A DNA stretch of 61,541 nt, taken from positions 1 through 61,541 of the forward strand of contig JASGCM010000021.1 of assembly GCA_030054175.1 (NCBI GenBank). The letters are read 5' to 3'. Source of the DNA: Alphaproteobacteria bacterium. Lineage in GTDB: Bacteria > Pseudomonadota > Gammaproteobacteria > Burkholderiales > Burkholderiaceae_C. Both the position numbers and the translations under genes were made by a program. Positions 17,043 to 25,917 of this stretch are shown in pieces (positions within the stretch are counted from its first letter, which is position 1; each line of letters starts with the position of its first letter). Under the pieces are notes generated by a model that saw nothing but the letters and a program-made list of their open reading frames with translations, searched no databases and was not told the DNA's origin.

Positions 17043-18731
17043 ATGATTCTTCGCCCCCGCCAAGCCCTGCTTGTGCAGAGGACCCTCGCGGCCCTCGGCG
17101 AGCATGGCAACACCCTGGCCGTTGCGCCCACCGGTTCGGGCAAGACCATCATGCTGTCGGCCGTGGCCGGCAGCCTTTTGGCTGAACCCGATGCCAAGGC
17201 TTGCATCCTGGCCCATCGCACCGAATTGACCGGCCAGAACCGCAGCAAGTTCGAGCGCGTCAACCCGGGCCTCAAAACGTCGGTGTTCGACGCCAACGAG
17301 AAGTCCTGGGATGGCAACGCCACCTTCGCGATGGTGCAGACCCTCTCGCGAAAGACAAACCTGGACCAGCTGCCCACCCTGGACCTGTTGGTCATTGATG
17401 AAGCGCACCATGCTGCTTCGCCCAGCTACCGGGAGGTGATTGACCAGGTGCTGGTCAAGAACCCGAAGGCGGCCATCTGCGGGCTGACTGCCACCCCGAA
17501 CCGGGGTGACGGCAAGGGCCTGCGCGAAGTGTTCAGCAACGTGGCTGACCAGATCACGCTGGGCGAGATGATCGCCAGCGGCCACCTGGTGCCGCCACGG
17601 ACCTATGTGATCGACGTTGGCACGCAAGAGGCGCTGCGCAAGGTGCGCCGCACTGCGATCGACTTCGACATGAACGAGGTTGCCAACATCCTCAACAAGA
17701 CGCTGGTCACCGAGTCGGTGATCAACAACTGGAAGGCCAAGGCACGCGACCGCAAGACTATCGTGTTCTGCTCGACCGTCGAGCACGCCACGGATGTGTG
17801 CTCCGCTTTCAATCGGGCAGGAATCGAATCCGTCCTGATTCACGGTGAGTTGTCCGATGGCGAGCGCAAGGAGCGTCTGGCCGCCTATGAAAACGGCAGC
17901 ACCCAGGTCGTCGTCAACGTGGCCGTGCTGACCGAGGGATACGACTACACGCCCACCTCGTGCGTGGTCCTGCTGCGCCCCAGCTCCTACAAGTCCACCT
18001 TCATTCAGATGGTGGGCCGTGGCCTGCGCACGGTCGATCCGCAGGAGTTTCCGGGCTTAGTTAAGACCGACTGCATTGTCCTAGACTTCGGCACGGCAAG
18101 TCTGATGCACGGCGCGCTGGAGCAAGAGGTCAACCTCGATGGCCATGACAACCTCGGCGATGCCCCCACCAAGGAATGTCCGGAGTGCGGTGCCACGGTA
18201 CCGATGGCCGTCATGGAGTGCCCGCTGTGCGGCCATGTCTGGGAAAAGCAGGACAACCAATCACGCGGGGTGCTCGATCACTTTGTGATGAGTGAGATCG
18301 ATCTGCTCAGTCGATCCAACTTCCGCTGGTGCGACCTCTTTGGCAGTGACGACGCGCTCATGGCCACCGGCTTCAATGCATGGGGTGGCATCTTCTTTCT
18401 CAACGGGCGCTGGCACGCCGTGGGCGGTGCCAAGGGGCACACCACGCAGATGCTTGCTGTTGGCGAACGCACAGTCTGCATGGCCAAGGCCGATGACTGG
18501 CTCAACGAGCATGAGTCGGAGGACTCGGCGCACAAGACGCGGCGCTGGCTCAACGAGTCGCCCACGCCGAAGCAACTGCAGTACTTGCCGCCAGAACTGA
18601 GGGCCGACTTCGGCCTGACCCGCTATCAGGCTTCGGCACTGCTGTCGTTCCGCTTCAACCGCAATGCCATCGTGCGGCTGGTCAATGCTGCCAATGACGC
18701 CCACGCCCACCAAGTTCTGGAGGCTGCGTGA
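17043..18731 (+). CDS. SF2 DEAH-type helicase with zinc ribbon
   Basis: A 562-residue helicase with Walker A APTGSGKT (residues 28-35), DEAH near 119-122, motif III GLTATP, and motifs V/VI TEGYDYTP and QMVGRGLR. A CPEC-x9-CPLC zinc ribbon follows near residue 379. The C-terminal part is an extra domain of unknown fold. It likely unwinds branched or duplex DNA during phage replication/recombination. The stop overlaps the next GTG (GTGA). Confidence 0.9.
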   Translation: MILRPRQALLVQRTLAALGEHGNTLAVAPTGSGKTIMLSAVAGSLLAEPDAKACILAHRTELTGQNRSKFERVNPGLKTSVFDANEKSWDGNATFAMVQTLSRKTNLDQLPTLDLLVIDEAHHAASPSYREVIDQVLVKNPKAAICGLTATPNRGDGKGLREVFSNVADQITLGEMIASGHLVPPRTYVIDVGTQEALRKVRRTAIDFDMNEVANILNKTLVTESVINNWKAKARDRKTIVFCSTVEHATDVCSAFNRAGIESVLIHGELSDGERKERLAAYENGSTQVVVNVAVLTEGYDYTPTSCVVLLRPSSYKSTFIQMVGRGLRTVDPQEFPGLVKTDCIVLDFGTASLMHGALEQEVNLDGHDNLGDAPTKECPECGATVPMAVMECPLCGHVWEKQDNQSRGVLDHFVMSEIDLLSRSNFRWCDLFGSDDALMATGFNAWGGIFFLNGRWHAVGGAKGHTTQMLAVGERTVCMAKADDWLNEHESEDSAHKTRRWLNESPTPKQLQYLPPELRADFGLTRYQASALLSFRFNRNAIVRLVNAANDAHAHQVLEAA

Positions 18732-19147
18732 AATGTGCCGTCTGCCATCGCAAAGCCAAGGGGTACGGCTGGTTCAACCCGCGTGTGCCCCGCTCGGACC
18801 CATCCCGTCACAACGACAAGTGGGTGTTCTGCAGCCGTCCCTGTCAGGAGGCCTTCTCCAAGCTCATGAACAAAACGGAGGGCCAAATGATTGACCCCAG
18901 CGATATGGAAATCGCCGCCATGCAGTCCTGCCTCGGCCCTCTGGGGGAGTACGTCGGCTCCATCGGAATGCAGCGGCCTCTGGCCGACTACAGCCGGGAC
19001 GAGGTGCTCATCCTCATTGATGTGGTCGTCACCCGGTACCAGGACAGCATGCTTGAGGAACACGAGCGCATGGCCGCTCGCGACAGGCAGTTTCTGGAAC
19101 AGCGCATCGCCATCCAGGCCGCAGGCCGGCAGCAAGGACGGTCGTGA
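18728..19147 (+). CDS. DUF6511-like zinc-finger protein
   Basis: A 139-residue protein with CAVC near the start and CSRPCQEAF near residue 35, spaced to bind one zinc ion, then a helical C-terminus (DEVLILIDVVVTRYQDSMLE). I recall similar phage proteins classed as DUF6511. It starts at GTG 18728, overlapping the helicase stop, and probably acts in the replication complex. Confidence 0.6.
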   Translation: MKCAVCHRKAKGYGWFNPRVPRSDPSRHNDKWVFCSRPCQEAFSKLMNKTEGQMIDPSDMEIAAMQSCLGPLGEYVGSIGMQRPLADYSRDEVLILIDVVVTRYQDSMLEEHERMAARDRQFLEQRIAIQAAGRQQGRS

Positions 19148-19902
19148 TGCTGGACTTCAATCACCGTCCGAAATTTCATGAGCAGGTCGGTGCGCTCATC
19201 GATGACGCGCTGGCGCTGGAGCGCGATGGGCAGACGCCGCGCGACTATCTGGGCGCATCCCGGCTGGGTGTGGCGTGTGAACGCGCGCTGCAGTTTGAGT
19301 ACACCCGCACGCCGGTGGATCCGGGGCGCGATTTCTCCGGCCGCGTGCTGCGCATCTTCGAGGTGGGCCATGTACTAGAAGACCTGGCCATCCGCTGGTT
19401 GCGACTGATCGGCTTTGACCTCTACACCCGCAAGGCCCATGGCGGCCAGTTTGGCTTCTCCGTGGCCGGCGGCCGCATCAAGGGTCACGTCGACGGCATC
19501 CTGAACGATGGTCCCTCGGAGCTGGGCATGCGCTACCCGGCGCTGTGGGAGTGCAAGACCATGAATGACAAGTCCTGGCGGGACACGGTCAAGAACGGTG
19601 TGGCCAAGTCCAAGCCGGTCTATGCCGCGCAGATGGCCATCTACCAGGCGTACATGGAAGGCGGCATTCCCGGGATCTCGGAGAACCCGGCGCTGTTCAC
19701 GGCCATCAACAAGGACACCCAGGAAATCTGGTTCGAGTTGGTGCCCTTCGATGGCGGGCTCGCGCAGCGCATGTCCGACCGGGCGGTGCGCGTCATCAGC
19801 GCCACCGATGCGGGCGAGGTGCTGCCCCGTTTTTCGACCACGCCAACCCACCAGGAGTGCCGCTTCTGTTCATGGCAGGAACGCTGCTGGGGTGGGACCT
19901 GA
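19144..19902 (+). CDS. PD-(D/E)XK nuclease, Cas4/RecB-like
   Basis: The 252-residue protein has GHVDGIL and, about 24 residues on, WECKTMN, giving the D...ExK catalytic core, plus QMAIYQAYM. Cysteines at the N-terminal side (GVACERA) and C-terminus (CRFCSWQERCW) match the iron-sulfur cluster ligands of Cas4-like exonucleases. It likely processes phage DNA ends for Sak4-type annealing. The start is GTG 19144 or the adjacent ATG 19147. Confidence 0.8.
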   Translation: MMLDFNHRPKFHEQVGALIDDALALERDGQTPRDYLGASRLGVACERALQFEYTRTPVDPGRDFSGRVLRIFEVGHVLEDLAIRWLRLIGFDLYTRKAHGGQFGFSVAGGRIKGHVDGILNDGPSELGMRYPALWECKTMNDKSWRDTVKNGVAKSKPVYAAQMAIYQAYMEGGIPGISENPALFTAINKDTQEIWFELVPFDGGLAQRMSDRAVRVISATDAGEVLPRFSTTPTHQECRFCSWQERCWGGT

Positions 19903-22091
19903 TGCACGAGTCCAGCTACTTTGACTTCAACGATGCAGCAGACAGGACCACCGGGGCAGTCGAGGACGTCGAGACCCTGCGCCAGGCGCTGATCGACAGG
20001 CTCGAGTCGGTCCTTCTGTTCCTTTTCCCCCAGGGCCGTATCCGTGGAGGCAAGTTCTATGTCGGCGATATCGACGGCTCTGCAGGCAAAAGCCTCGTGG
20101 TGGAGATGGAAGGATCGCGACGCGGCCTTTGGTTCGATTTCGCCACCGACATGGGCGGCGATGTGTTCGATGCCTGGGCCATGTCGCGCAACTTGTCGGT
20201 CAGGACCGACTTCCCACGCCTCCTGGATGAAGTGCGCCAGTGGTGTGGCGTGGCGCCACCCATGGCCTCCAACCCTCGGCGCGAGGTCCGGTCACAGCCG
20301 GTGGATGAACTGGGGCCGTACACGGCCACCTGGGACTATCAGACCCCTCTGGGTGAATTGATCGCTCGGGTGTACCGCTACGACCCTGAGCCTGGCCGCA
20401 AGGAGTTCAGGCCCTGGGATGTACGCGCCCGCATGTGGCGTGCGCCTGATCCGCGTCCGCTCTATAACCAGCCGGCCATGGCGACAGCCAGACAGGTGGT
20501 GCTGGTGGAAGGTGAAAAGTGCGCCCAGGCCCTCATCGAGCAAGACATCGTGGCCACCACCGCGATGAACGGCGCGCGCGCACCGATCGACAAAACCGAC
20601 TGGTCCCCTCTGCGTGGCAAGGACGTCGTGATCTGGCCGGACCGCGATCCGCCGGGCTGGGACTATGCCGAGGCAGCTGCCAAAGCCTGTGTGGATGTGG
20701 GCAGTCGTTCAGTGGTGATCGTCATCCCGCCCGAAGGCAAGCCGGATAAGTGGGATGCGGCCGATGCCATCGACGAGGGGTTCGACTGCAAGGCATTCAT
20801 CGAGCGTGGCGAGCGCATCACGGTGAAGGCCAGCGCGGCTGTCCTGCCGGCTTTCACGATGGGCGAGATGCTCGACGACGACACACCGCTGCCGATCGAT
20901 CTGGTGTCGGGCAGGATCATCACGACCGGTGGCATCACGATCTTTGGCGGAGCGCCCAAGGTGGGCAAGAGCGACTTCCTGCTGTCGTGGCTGGCGCACA
21001 TGGCAGCAGGCCTGCCGTTCCTGGACATGGTGCCGGCACGCCCTTTGAAGGTTTTTTACCTCCAGGCCGAGGTGCAGTACCCGTACCTCAAGGAGAGGAT
21101 GAAAGCCATACGTCTGCCCAAAGAGGCGCTCAGGCTCGCCCGGCGCAATCTGGTGGTGACGCCCCAGTTGCACCTCATCCTTGATGAGGAAGGGCTGGAG
21201 AAGTTGATCCAAACCATCAGCGCGCAGTTCGGTGGCGAGCCGCCGGACATCATCGCCATCGACCCGATCCGCAACGTGTTCGACGGTGGCGGCTCCGGTG
21301 GTGAGAACGACAACGACGCGATGATGTTTTTCCTCACGCGCCGGGTGGCCAGGCTACAGCAGCGGGTCAATCCGGACTCGGGCGTGTTGCTGGTCCATCA
21401 CACCAAGAAGATGACCAAGCGCCAGTTCGAGGAGGACCCGTTCCAGGCCTTCGCGGGTGCCAGCAGCCTGCGCAGCTTCTATACCTCAGCCATGCTGCTG
21501 CACCGGCCAGACGAGTTGTCCACGGTGCGGCAGTTGTATTTCGAGCTGCGCAATGGTCCAGGCCTTGCCCCCCGGTACGTCGACAAGGTCGATGGCCAGT
21601 GGAAGGTCGTCAATGACAGCGAACGTCTGGTCAACAAGGATTACGGGAAGCGGCTCGATGCCGAGCGACGGCGCAAGACCGATGTGATCCTGCAGATCCT
21701 CTTTGATGAGGGCCTGAAGGGCAACTTCTACACCGCCAACCAGTTCGCCGAAGCGTTCGAGGGCAAGGCGGGCCTTGGCGGCGAGCGCTCGATTCGCGAG
21801 CGCCTGTCGGCCCTGGCCACGCAGGGCTACATCAAGTACTTCCGCAACGCGGCGGACTATGGGCTGCCGCCATTTGGCCGCTCCAAGTTTGGCTACATGT
21901 GCGTCGAGGGCATGGTCCACAACCAGCCCAAGGGCGAGCCCGATCCGGACACCGGAGAGGTGGCCGTGGTGTCCCTGTGCGTGCTCCCCACCCACTACAA
22001 GTGCCCACTTTCCGGGGCGGCGATGCCCGTCGAAAACCCGGAGGTGTGGGTCTATCCCGAAAACAGCAACGACCCACAGGAGTCCGAATGA
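19902..22091 (+). CDS. Primase-helicase (TOPRIM plus RepA-like ATPase)
   Basis: A 729-residue multidomain protein. Residues 30-100 resemble a primase zinc-binding/DUF segment. VVLVEGEKCAQAL near 199-211 and VVIWPDRD near 245 form the TOPRIM metal site. FGGAPKVGKSDF near 347-358 is Walker A of an AAA_25/RepA-type helicase, and IIAIDPIRN near 450 its Walker B, with LLVHHTKK further on. It would prime and unwind DNA at the phage origin. The ATG overlaps the nuclease stop (TGATG). The iteron-like array begins 160 bases after its end. Confidence 0.85.
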   Translation: MHESSYFDFNDAADRTTGAVEDVETLRQALIDRLESVLLFLFPQGRIRGGKFYVGDIDGSAGKSLVVEMEGSRRGLWFDFATDMGGDVFDAWAMSRNLSVRTDFPRLLDEVRQWCGVAPPMASNPRREVRSQPVDELGPYTATWDYQTPLGELIARVYRYDPEPGRKEFRPWDVRARMWRAPDPRPLYNQPAMATARQVVLVEGEKCAQALIEQDIVATTAMNGARAPIDKTDWSPLRGKDVVIWPDRDPPGWDYAEAAAKACVDVGSRSVVIVIPPEGKPDKWDAADAIDEGFDCKAFIERGERITVKASAAVLPAFTMGEMLDDDTPLPIDLVSGRIITTGGITIFGGAPKVGKSDFLLSWLAHMAAGLPFLDMVPARPLKVFYLQAEVQYPYLKERMKAIRLPKEALRLARRNLVVTPQLHLILDEEGLEKLIQTISAQFGGEPPDIIAIDPIRNVFDGGGSGGENDNDAMMFFLTRRVARLQQRVNPDSGVLLVHHTKKMTKRQFEEDPFQAFAGASSLRSFYTSAMLLHRPDELSTVRQLYFELRNGPGLAPRYVDKVDGQWKVVNDSERLVNKDYGKRLDAERRRKTDVILQILFDEGLKGNFYTANQFAEAFEGKAGLGGERSIRERLSALATQGYIKYFRNAADYGLPPFGRSKFGYMCVEGMVHNQPKGEPDPDTGEVAVVSLCVLPTHYKCPLSGAAMPVENPEVWVYPENSNDPQESE

Positions 22092-23002
22092 ACACGATTT
22101 GCCAAGATAGAGGCATCACGGCCAGCAGTTTTGAATACGCCGGCATTGACCTGCACGGGCACGCTTTGGCCTTCACGCGACGGGCATTGGACAGAATCCG
22201 CAATCGTCCGCAACTGTGCGATCCCGCGCACATCGGCTCGCAGCAGCAAGTTGGCAAAAACACCCCCGAAAGTTGGCAAACTTTTGCCAACTGGATTCAG
22301 TTGGCAGACCCTTGCCAACTTGATTTCGTTGTAAATCAACAAGTTACGTCGAAGTTGGCAAGATGGCAGGAAGGCAGCTCTGCCAACTTGCCAACTGAGC
22401 TAACTCGTTGTTTTTGTTCACTTTCCACCCCTTGTCCAGTTGTCGGAGACTCCCCCTCCTACTACGTAGGAGAGGGGGCTAAAGCCCTCTCTCCGTTACG
22501 TAGGGGAGATGCCTGCCCGGTCGATCCGGTGCCTGCATCGCGCACCGTGGTCATGGCCATCGACCTGGGCACCACGACCGGCTGGGCCATGCGAACGATG
22601 GATGGTCAGATCGCGCACGGCTTCGCGAGCTTCCGGCCCAACCGCTATGAGGGCGGTGGCATGCGCTACCTGCGCTTCAAGCGGTGGCTCTCCGACATGC
22701 GCCACCTGGCCACCGACATCCACAGCGTGTACTTCGAGGAAGTGCGTCGGCACGCTGGGGTGGACGCCGCCCATGTGTACGGCGGCCTGCTGGCCACGCT
22801 CACCGCTTGGTGTGAGCACCACAACCTGCCGTACCAGGGTGTGCCAGTGGGCACGATCAAAAAACACGCCACCGGCAAAGGTAATGCCAGCAAGGGCGAG
22901 GTCATCCAGTCCATGCGGGCACTGGGCCACCCGGTGACCGATGACAACGAAGCGGATGCCCTGGCGCTGTTGCACTGGGCTTTGGACACACAGGAGGGAT
23001 GA
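22088..23002 (+). CDS. RuvC-like Holliday junction resolvase
   Basis: The catalytic domain begins around residue 150 with VVMAIDLGTTTGWAM (first Asp). It continues with VYFEEVRRH (Glu) and DDNEADALALLHW (final Asp), the RNase H-fold acid set of phage RuvC-like resolvases. The ATG at 22088 has CAGGAG five bases upstream and overlaps the primase stop. However, the first 147 residues look unlike a folded protein and coincide with the iteron array and two hairpins. A GTG at 22529 would give a normal-sized resolvase, so the true start is unsettled. Confidence 0.75.
   Translation: MNTICQDRGITASSFEYAGIDLHGHALAFTRRALDRIRNRPQLCDPAHIGSQQQVGKNTPESWQTFANWIQLADPCQLDFVVNQQVTSKLARWQEGSSANLPTELTRCFCSLSTPCPVVGDSPSYYVGEGAKALSPLRRGDACPVDPVPASRTVVMAIDLGTTTGWAMRTMDGQIAHGFASFRPNRYEGGGMRYLRFKRWLSDMRHLATDIHSVYFEEVRRHAGVDAAHVYGGLLATLTAWCEHHNLPYQGVPVGTIKKHATGKGNASKGEVIQSMRALGHPVTDDNEADALALLHWALDTQEG
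22250..22396. repeat. Iteron-like array of TTGGCAA / TTGCCAA (about 8 copies)
   Basis: GTTGGCA(A) or its complement TTGCCAAC occurs near 22250, 22272, 22283, 22300, 22312, 22353, 22381 and 22388, in both orientations and with irregular spacing. Two or three may be chance, eight in 147 bases are not. Placement just after the primase-helicase gene fits a replication origin; alternatively these are binding sites for a dimeric repressor. Confidence 0.65.
22452..22508. other. Overlapping alternative hairpins
   Basis: CTCCTAC / GTAGGAG with a 3-base loop and extra C/G pairs forms one hairpin (about 22452-22478). GGAGAGGGGGCT / AGCCCTCTCTCC forms another (about 22469-22494) that uses some of the same bases, so both cannot form together. 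A further TTACGTAGGGGAG follows. The arrangement suits an origin unwinding element or an RNA switch ahead of the resolvase core. Confidence 0.55.
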
Positions 23003-23397
23003 ACATGGTTGCAGCAACACTCGAATGGACGACGGACGACGTCGCGAACTGGCTGATCGAAGCGGCACGCACGGCGCATCGCCTGCCACCGGTCAGGGTG
23101 CAAGGCTACTTCAACTGCTGGCCCACCATCGTGCGATCGGAGTACGAACGCATGGCCAGCGACGATGCGCCGGTCTACCGCTTCCCACCCACGCCCGCCG
23201 AGGTCGAGCGCATGCTCGTGGTCATGCAGTGGGTGCAGTGCCTGCGCACCGATCAGCGCAAGCTGGTGTGGATGCGGGCCGAGCGGTGGCGTTGGCACGA
23301 TATCGGCAAACGCTTCGGTGTGGCACCCCGTACCGCGCAGCGCCACTGGGAAGTCGCAATCCAGGTCATCACCGACCATCTTTCGCAGGGAGGTTGA
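22999..23397 (+). CDS. DUF6362-like HTH protein
   Basis: The 132-residue protein ends in WRWHDIGKRFGVAPRTAQRHW, a sigma-70 region 4-like helix-turn-helix. The N-terminal WTTDDVANWLIEAARTAHRLP resembles phage proteins grouped as DUF6362. Its ATG overlaps the resolvase stop by four bases. Lying last in the replication operon and before the packaging genes, it may be a late-gene activator. Confidence 0.65.
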   Translation: MNMVAATLEWTTDDVANWLIEAARTAHRLPPVRVQGYFNCWPTIVRSEYERMASDDAPVYRFPPTPAEVERMLVVMQWVQCLRTDQRKLVWMRAERWRWHDIGKRFGVAPRTAQRHWEVAIQVITDHLSQGG

Positions 23398-23547
23398 TAG
23401 ACGTTTCGAGGTGCAGCGAAGCAGCGCCTGCCAATGCGGACAGATGCGAAAGAAACGCGATCTTGAGGGTGTCGCGTTTTGCCCGGATTCACGATAAATT
23501 CTGTCTACGGTCGCGAGAGATGCGTCTCCGACCACATCAACTTCAAG

Positions 23548-23589
23548 AACCCGCCCGGTGGCCCATGTGGCATGACCTGGCGGGTTTTT
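23548..23589 (+). terminator. Rho-independent terminator before the methyltransferase
   Basis: AACCCGCC (23548-23555) pairs with GGCGGGTT (23579-23586), followed by five T and then a short leader into the ATG at 23604. The rest of 23398-23603 holds no gene I can see. Similar hairpin-plus-leader units precede the capsid gene and the DUF6127 gene. Confidence 0.7.
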
Positions 23590-23603
23590 CACTTCTGGTC
23601 CCC

Positions 23604-24848
23604 ATGAACCCCATCCACATCGAGTACCGCCAGGTCGAGGCGCTGATCCCCTATGCCCGCAATGCCAAGCAGCATTCGGAGGCACAGGTGGCCCAGATCG
23701 CGGCCAGCATCCGTGAGTTCGGCTGGGGCGCACCGATCCTGGTCGACGGCCAGAACAACGTGATCGCCGGTCACGGCCGTTTGCTGGCAGCGCGCAAGCT
23801 GGGTCTGCCCGAGGTGCCCGTCGTACCGATGGATCACCTGTCCGACACCCAGCGTCGCGCCCTGATCCTGGCCGACAACAAGATCGGCGAGAACGCATCC
23901 TGGGAAGACGAACTGCTGGGCATCGAATTGGCCGACCTAAAGGATGCTGGATTCGACCTGGGCCTGACCGGTTTCTCGCAAGAGGAGTGGGAGGCCCTGA
24001 TCGCTGGCGAGGAGGCCACCAAGGATGGCCTGACCGATGAGGACGCTGTGCCCGAGGTCAGTGAAACGTCCATCTCCAAAACGGGCGATGTCTGGATCCT
24101 GGGTGAGCACAAGCTGCTGTGCGGCGATGCGACCAAGACCGATGACTTCAAGGTCCTGCTGGGCGATGAACTGGTGGACATGACCTTCACCGATCCACCG
24201 TACAACGTGAACTACGCCAACACAGCCAAGGACAAAATGCGCGGTAAGAACCGCCCCATCATGAACGACAACCTGGGCGACGGCTTTGGCAGCTTCCTGA
24301 CGGACGCCTGCACCAACATCCTGACCCATACCAAGGGCGCGGTGTACATCGCCATGAGTTCGTCAGAACTGGACACGCTGCAGTCGGCATTCCGCGCTGC
24401 AGGCGGTCGCTGGTCCACGTTCATCATTTGGGCCAAGAACACTTTCACGCTCGGACGCGCGGACTACCAGCGCCAGTACGAGCCCATCCTGTACGGCTGG
24501 CGCGACGGTGCCGATCACTTCTGGTGCGGTGCCCGTGACCAGGGCGATGTCTGGAACGTCAAGAAGCCACAGAAGAACGATCTGCATCCGACCATGAAAC
24601 CGGTGGAACTTGTGGAGCGTGCAGTGCGCAACAGCAGCAAGACCCGCGATCTGGTCCTCGATCCCTTCGGTGGCTCGGGCTCCACGTTGATCGCCTGCGA
24701 AAAATCAGGACGACGTGCCCGGCTCATTGAACTTGATCCCAAGTACGTCGACGTGATCGTCAAGCGTTGGGAGGAGTTCACCGGGAAAAAGGCAGTGCGG
24801 GTCGGTGACCCGGTGCCGGAGCAGGAACCCGCTCTGGAGCCTGTTTAA
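23604..24848 (+). CDS. ParB-like nuclease domain / DNA methyltransferase fusion
   Basis: A 414-residue protein. Residues 1-110 are a ParB-N-like domain (IPYARNAKQHSEAQV, VIAGHGRLLAARKLG). Residues 155-395 are a beta-class N6-adenine/N4-cytosine methyltransferase with catalytic FTDPPYNVNY and SAM-binding LDPFGGSGST. It likely methylates phage DNA for protection from host restriction. ATG 23604 starts the ParB domain, and longer upstream frames cross a terminator. It is convergent with, and overlaps by four bases, the next minus-strand gene. Confidence 0.9.
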   Translation: MNPIHIEYRQVEALIPYARNAKQHSEAQVAQIAASIREFGWGAPILVDGQNNVIAGHGRLLAARKLGLPEVPVVPMDHLSDTQRRALILADNKIGENASWEDELLGIELADLKDAGFDLGLTGFSQEEWEALIAGEEATKDGLTDEDAVPEVSETSISKTGDVWILGEHKLLCGDATKTDDFKVLLGDELVDMTFTDPPYNVNYANTAKDKMRGKNRPIMNDNLGDGFGSFLTDACTNILTHTKGAVYIAMSSSELDTLQSAFRAAGGRWSTFIIWAKNTFTLGRADYQRQYEPILYGWRDGADHFWCGARDQGDVWNVKKPQKNDLHPTMKPVELVERAVRNSSKTRDLVLDPFGGSGSTLIACEKSGRRARLIELDPKYVDVIVKRWEEFTGKKAVRVGDPVPEQEPALEPV

Positions 24849-25204
24849 CCCAGCCTGGCCACGTACCTCGGATAGTCCCCGCCAGACGGGTCGATGAACA
24901 AGTAGGGTCGCCCGGGTGCGTGGACTTCCACGCACAGCCGGCCCAGCATGAAGTAGCCACCCTTGCCCTTGAGCCAGTCGCGCGACTTGGAGAGGTTCTT
25001 GGCGAAGCTGTCGAACTCCTCCGTTTCCATTTCCCGGGTCTCGGTGACATAGACCACGTAATCACCCGTGGCGGCGATGTCGGTGATGTCAGCGGGCTTG
25101 CGTCCAAAGGGCAGTCGGATGCTCAACTCTTCAACCTGCATCTCCTGGCCATCAAACGTGATGGTCAGAGGCTTGCGATCGATTGTGATGGTCATTGTTT
25201 TCAT
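24845..25204 (-). CDS. Hypothetical phage protein (119 aa)
   Basis: A beta-rich, soluble 119-residue protein starting at ATG 25204 behind AGGAG. It has no family I recognise; EMQVEELSIRLPFGR and YFMLGRLCVEVHAPG are its distinctive parts. It is last in a minus-strand run of four small genes (26123 down to 24845) between the replication and packaging genes. Such clusters often hold host-takeover or anti-restriction proteins. Confidence 0.6.
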   Translation of the reverse strand: MKTMTITIDRKPLTITFDGQEMQVEELSIRLPFGRKPADITDIAATGDYVVYVTETREMETEEFDSFAKNLSKSRDWLKGKGGYFMLGRLCVEVHAPGRPYLFIDPSGGDYPRYVARLG

Positions 25205-25218
25205 GGCTTGGCTCCTGG

Positions 25219-25698
25219 TCAGGCGACGCGGTAAATCCGCTGTCCACCAACCTCCTTCGTCGAGGTGATCTCCAGGCCGAGCTTCTTCTTGAAGGCGCCG
25301 GCAAACGTGCCCCTGACCGTGTGGGCTTGCCACTGAGTGACCTCGCAGATCTGTTCGATCGTGGCGCCCTCGGGACGCTTGAGCATCGCGATCACCTGCG
25401 CTTGCTTGCTGTTGTCGCGCATCCGAGGTTTCGCAGCTGTCGCTGCCTCGATGACCTCGTCGATGGCTTGGGCGCTCACAGGCGCTTTGCGTGGCACACC
25501 CAGGGCCTCGTAGCCCTCAGCGGCCACGAACCAGTCCTTGCCGTCGTAGGTGATCAGGGTGCGTTTGAACAGGCCATCGATCACCTTCTGGCGCGCACCG
25601 CCTTTGATGTTCTCAGGGAACCAGGCGATCTTGCCCTCGGTGTGCTGATGGGCATGGGAAAGGATGGCTTGCTGGGCGGGAGTGAGTTGGATGGTCAT
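25219..25698 (-). CDS. DUF3489 protein
   Basis: The 159-residue protein has the DUF3489 signature KQAQVIAMLKRPEGATIEQI followed by WQAHTVRGTFAGAFKKKLGL, a winged-helix-like DNA-binding fold. The N-terminal 80 residues (TPAQQAILSHAHQHTEGKI) form a second, WHTH-like unit. The function is not established, probably transcriptional or DNA-structure related. It belongs to the minus-strand four-gene group. Confidence 0.85.
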   Translation of the reverse strand: MTIQLTPAQQAILSHAHQHTEGKIAWFPENIKGGARQKVIDGLFKRTLITYDGKDWFVAAEGYEALGVPRKAPVSAQAIDEVIEAATAAKPRMRDNSKQAQVIAMLKRPEGATIEQICEVTQWQAHTVRGTFAGAFKKKLGLEITSTKEVGGQRIYRVA

Positions 25699-25710
25699 GG
25701 TGTGCTCCGA

Positions 25711-25917
25711 TCAGGATTGGGTGTGAATGGGTGTGGTTTTGGTTTGAGCGGCCTTGAGGCCAGCCTCGTAGGCGGCTTGCAACGCAGACTTGACGCCCCA
25801 GACGCTCACGTCGTGAAAGTCGAGCCGGTCACTGCTCTGGGTTTCCAGGGTTTCGATGAACAGGTGCTGCTTGGCGATCTGCTCGAGCAGCTGGTTGAGA
25901 TTCTTGGCGGTTTTCAC
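25711..25917 (-). CDS. DUF6900-like small protein
   Basis: A 68-residue protein with LLEQIAKQHLFIETLETQ and RLDFHDVSVWGVKSALQAAY, which I associate with DUF6900, small acidic proteins common next to DUF3489. Its ATG overlaps the stop of the preceding gene by four bases. No activity is known. Confidence 0.7.
   Translation of the reverse strand: MKTAKNLNQLLEQIAKQHLFIETLETQSSDRLDFHDVSVWGVKSALQAAYEAGLKAAQTKTTPIHTQS

Noticed and set aside
16407..17843. Long open frame (478 codons) on the minus strand opposite the SSB and helicase genes
   Set aside because: It lies antisense to genes with clear family motifs and its translation is low in recognisable motifs; GC-rich DNA often gives such shadows.
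22250..22396. Possible CRISPR array
   Set aside because: Repeats are 7-9 bases, occur in both orientations and have irregular spacing; no cas genes are present apart from a phage Cas4/RecB-like nuclease.
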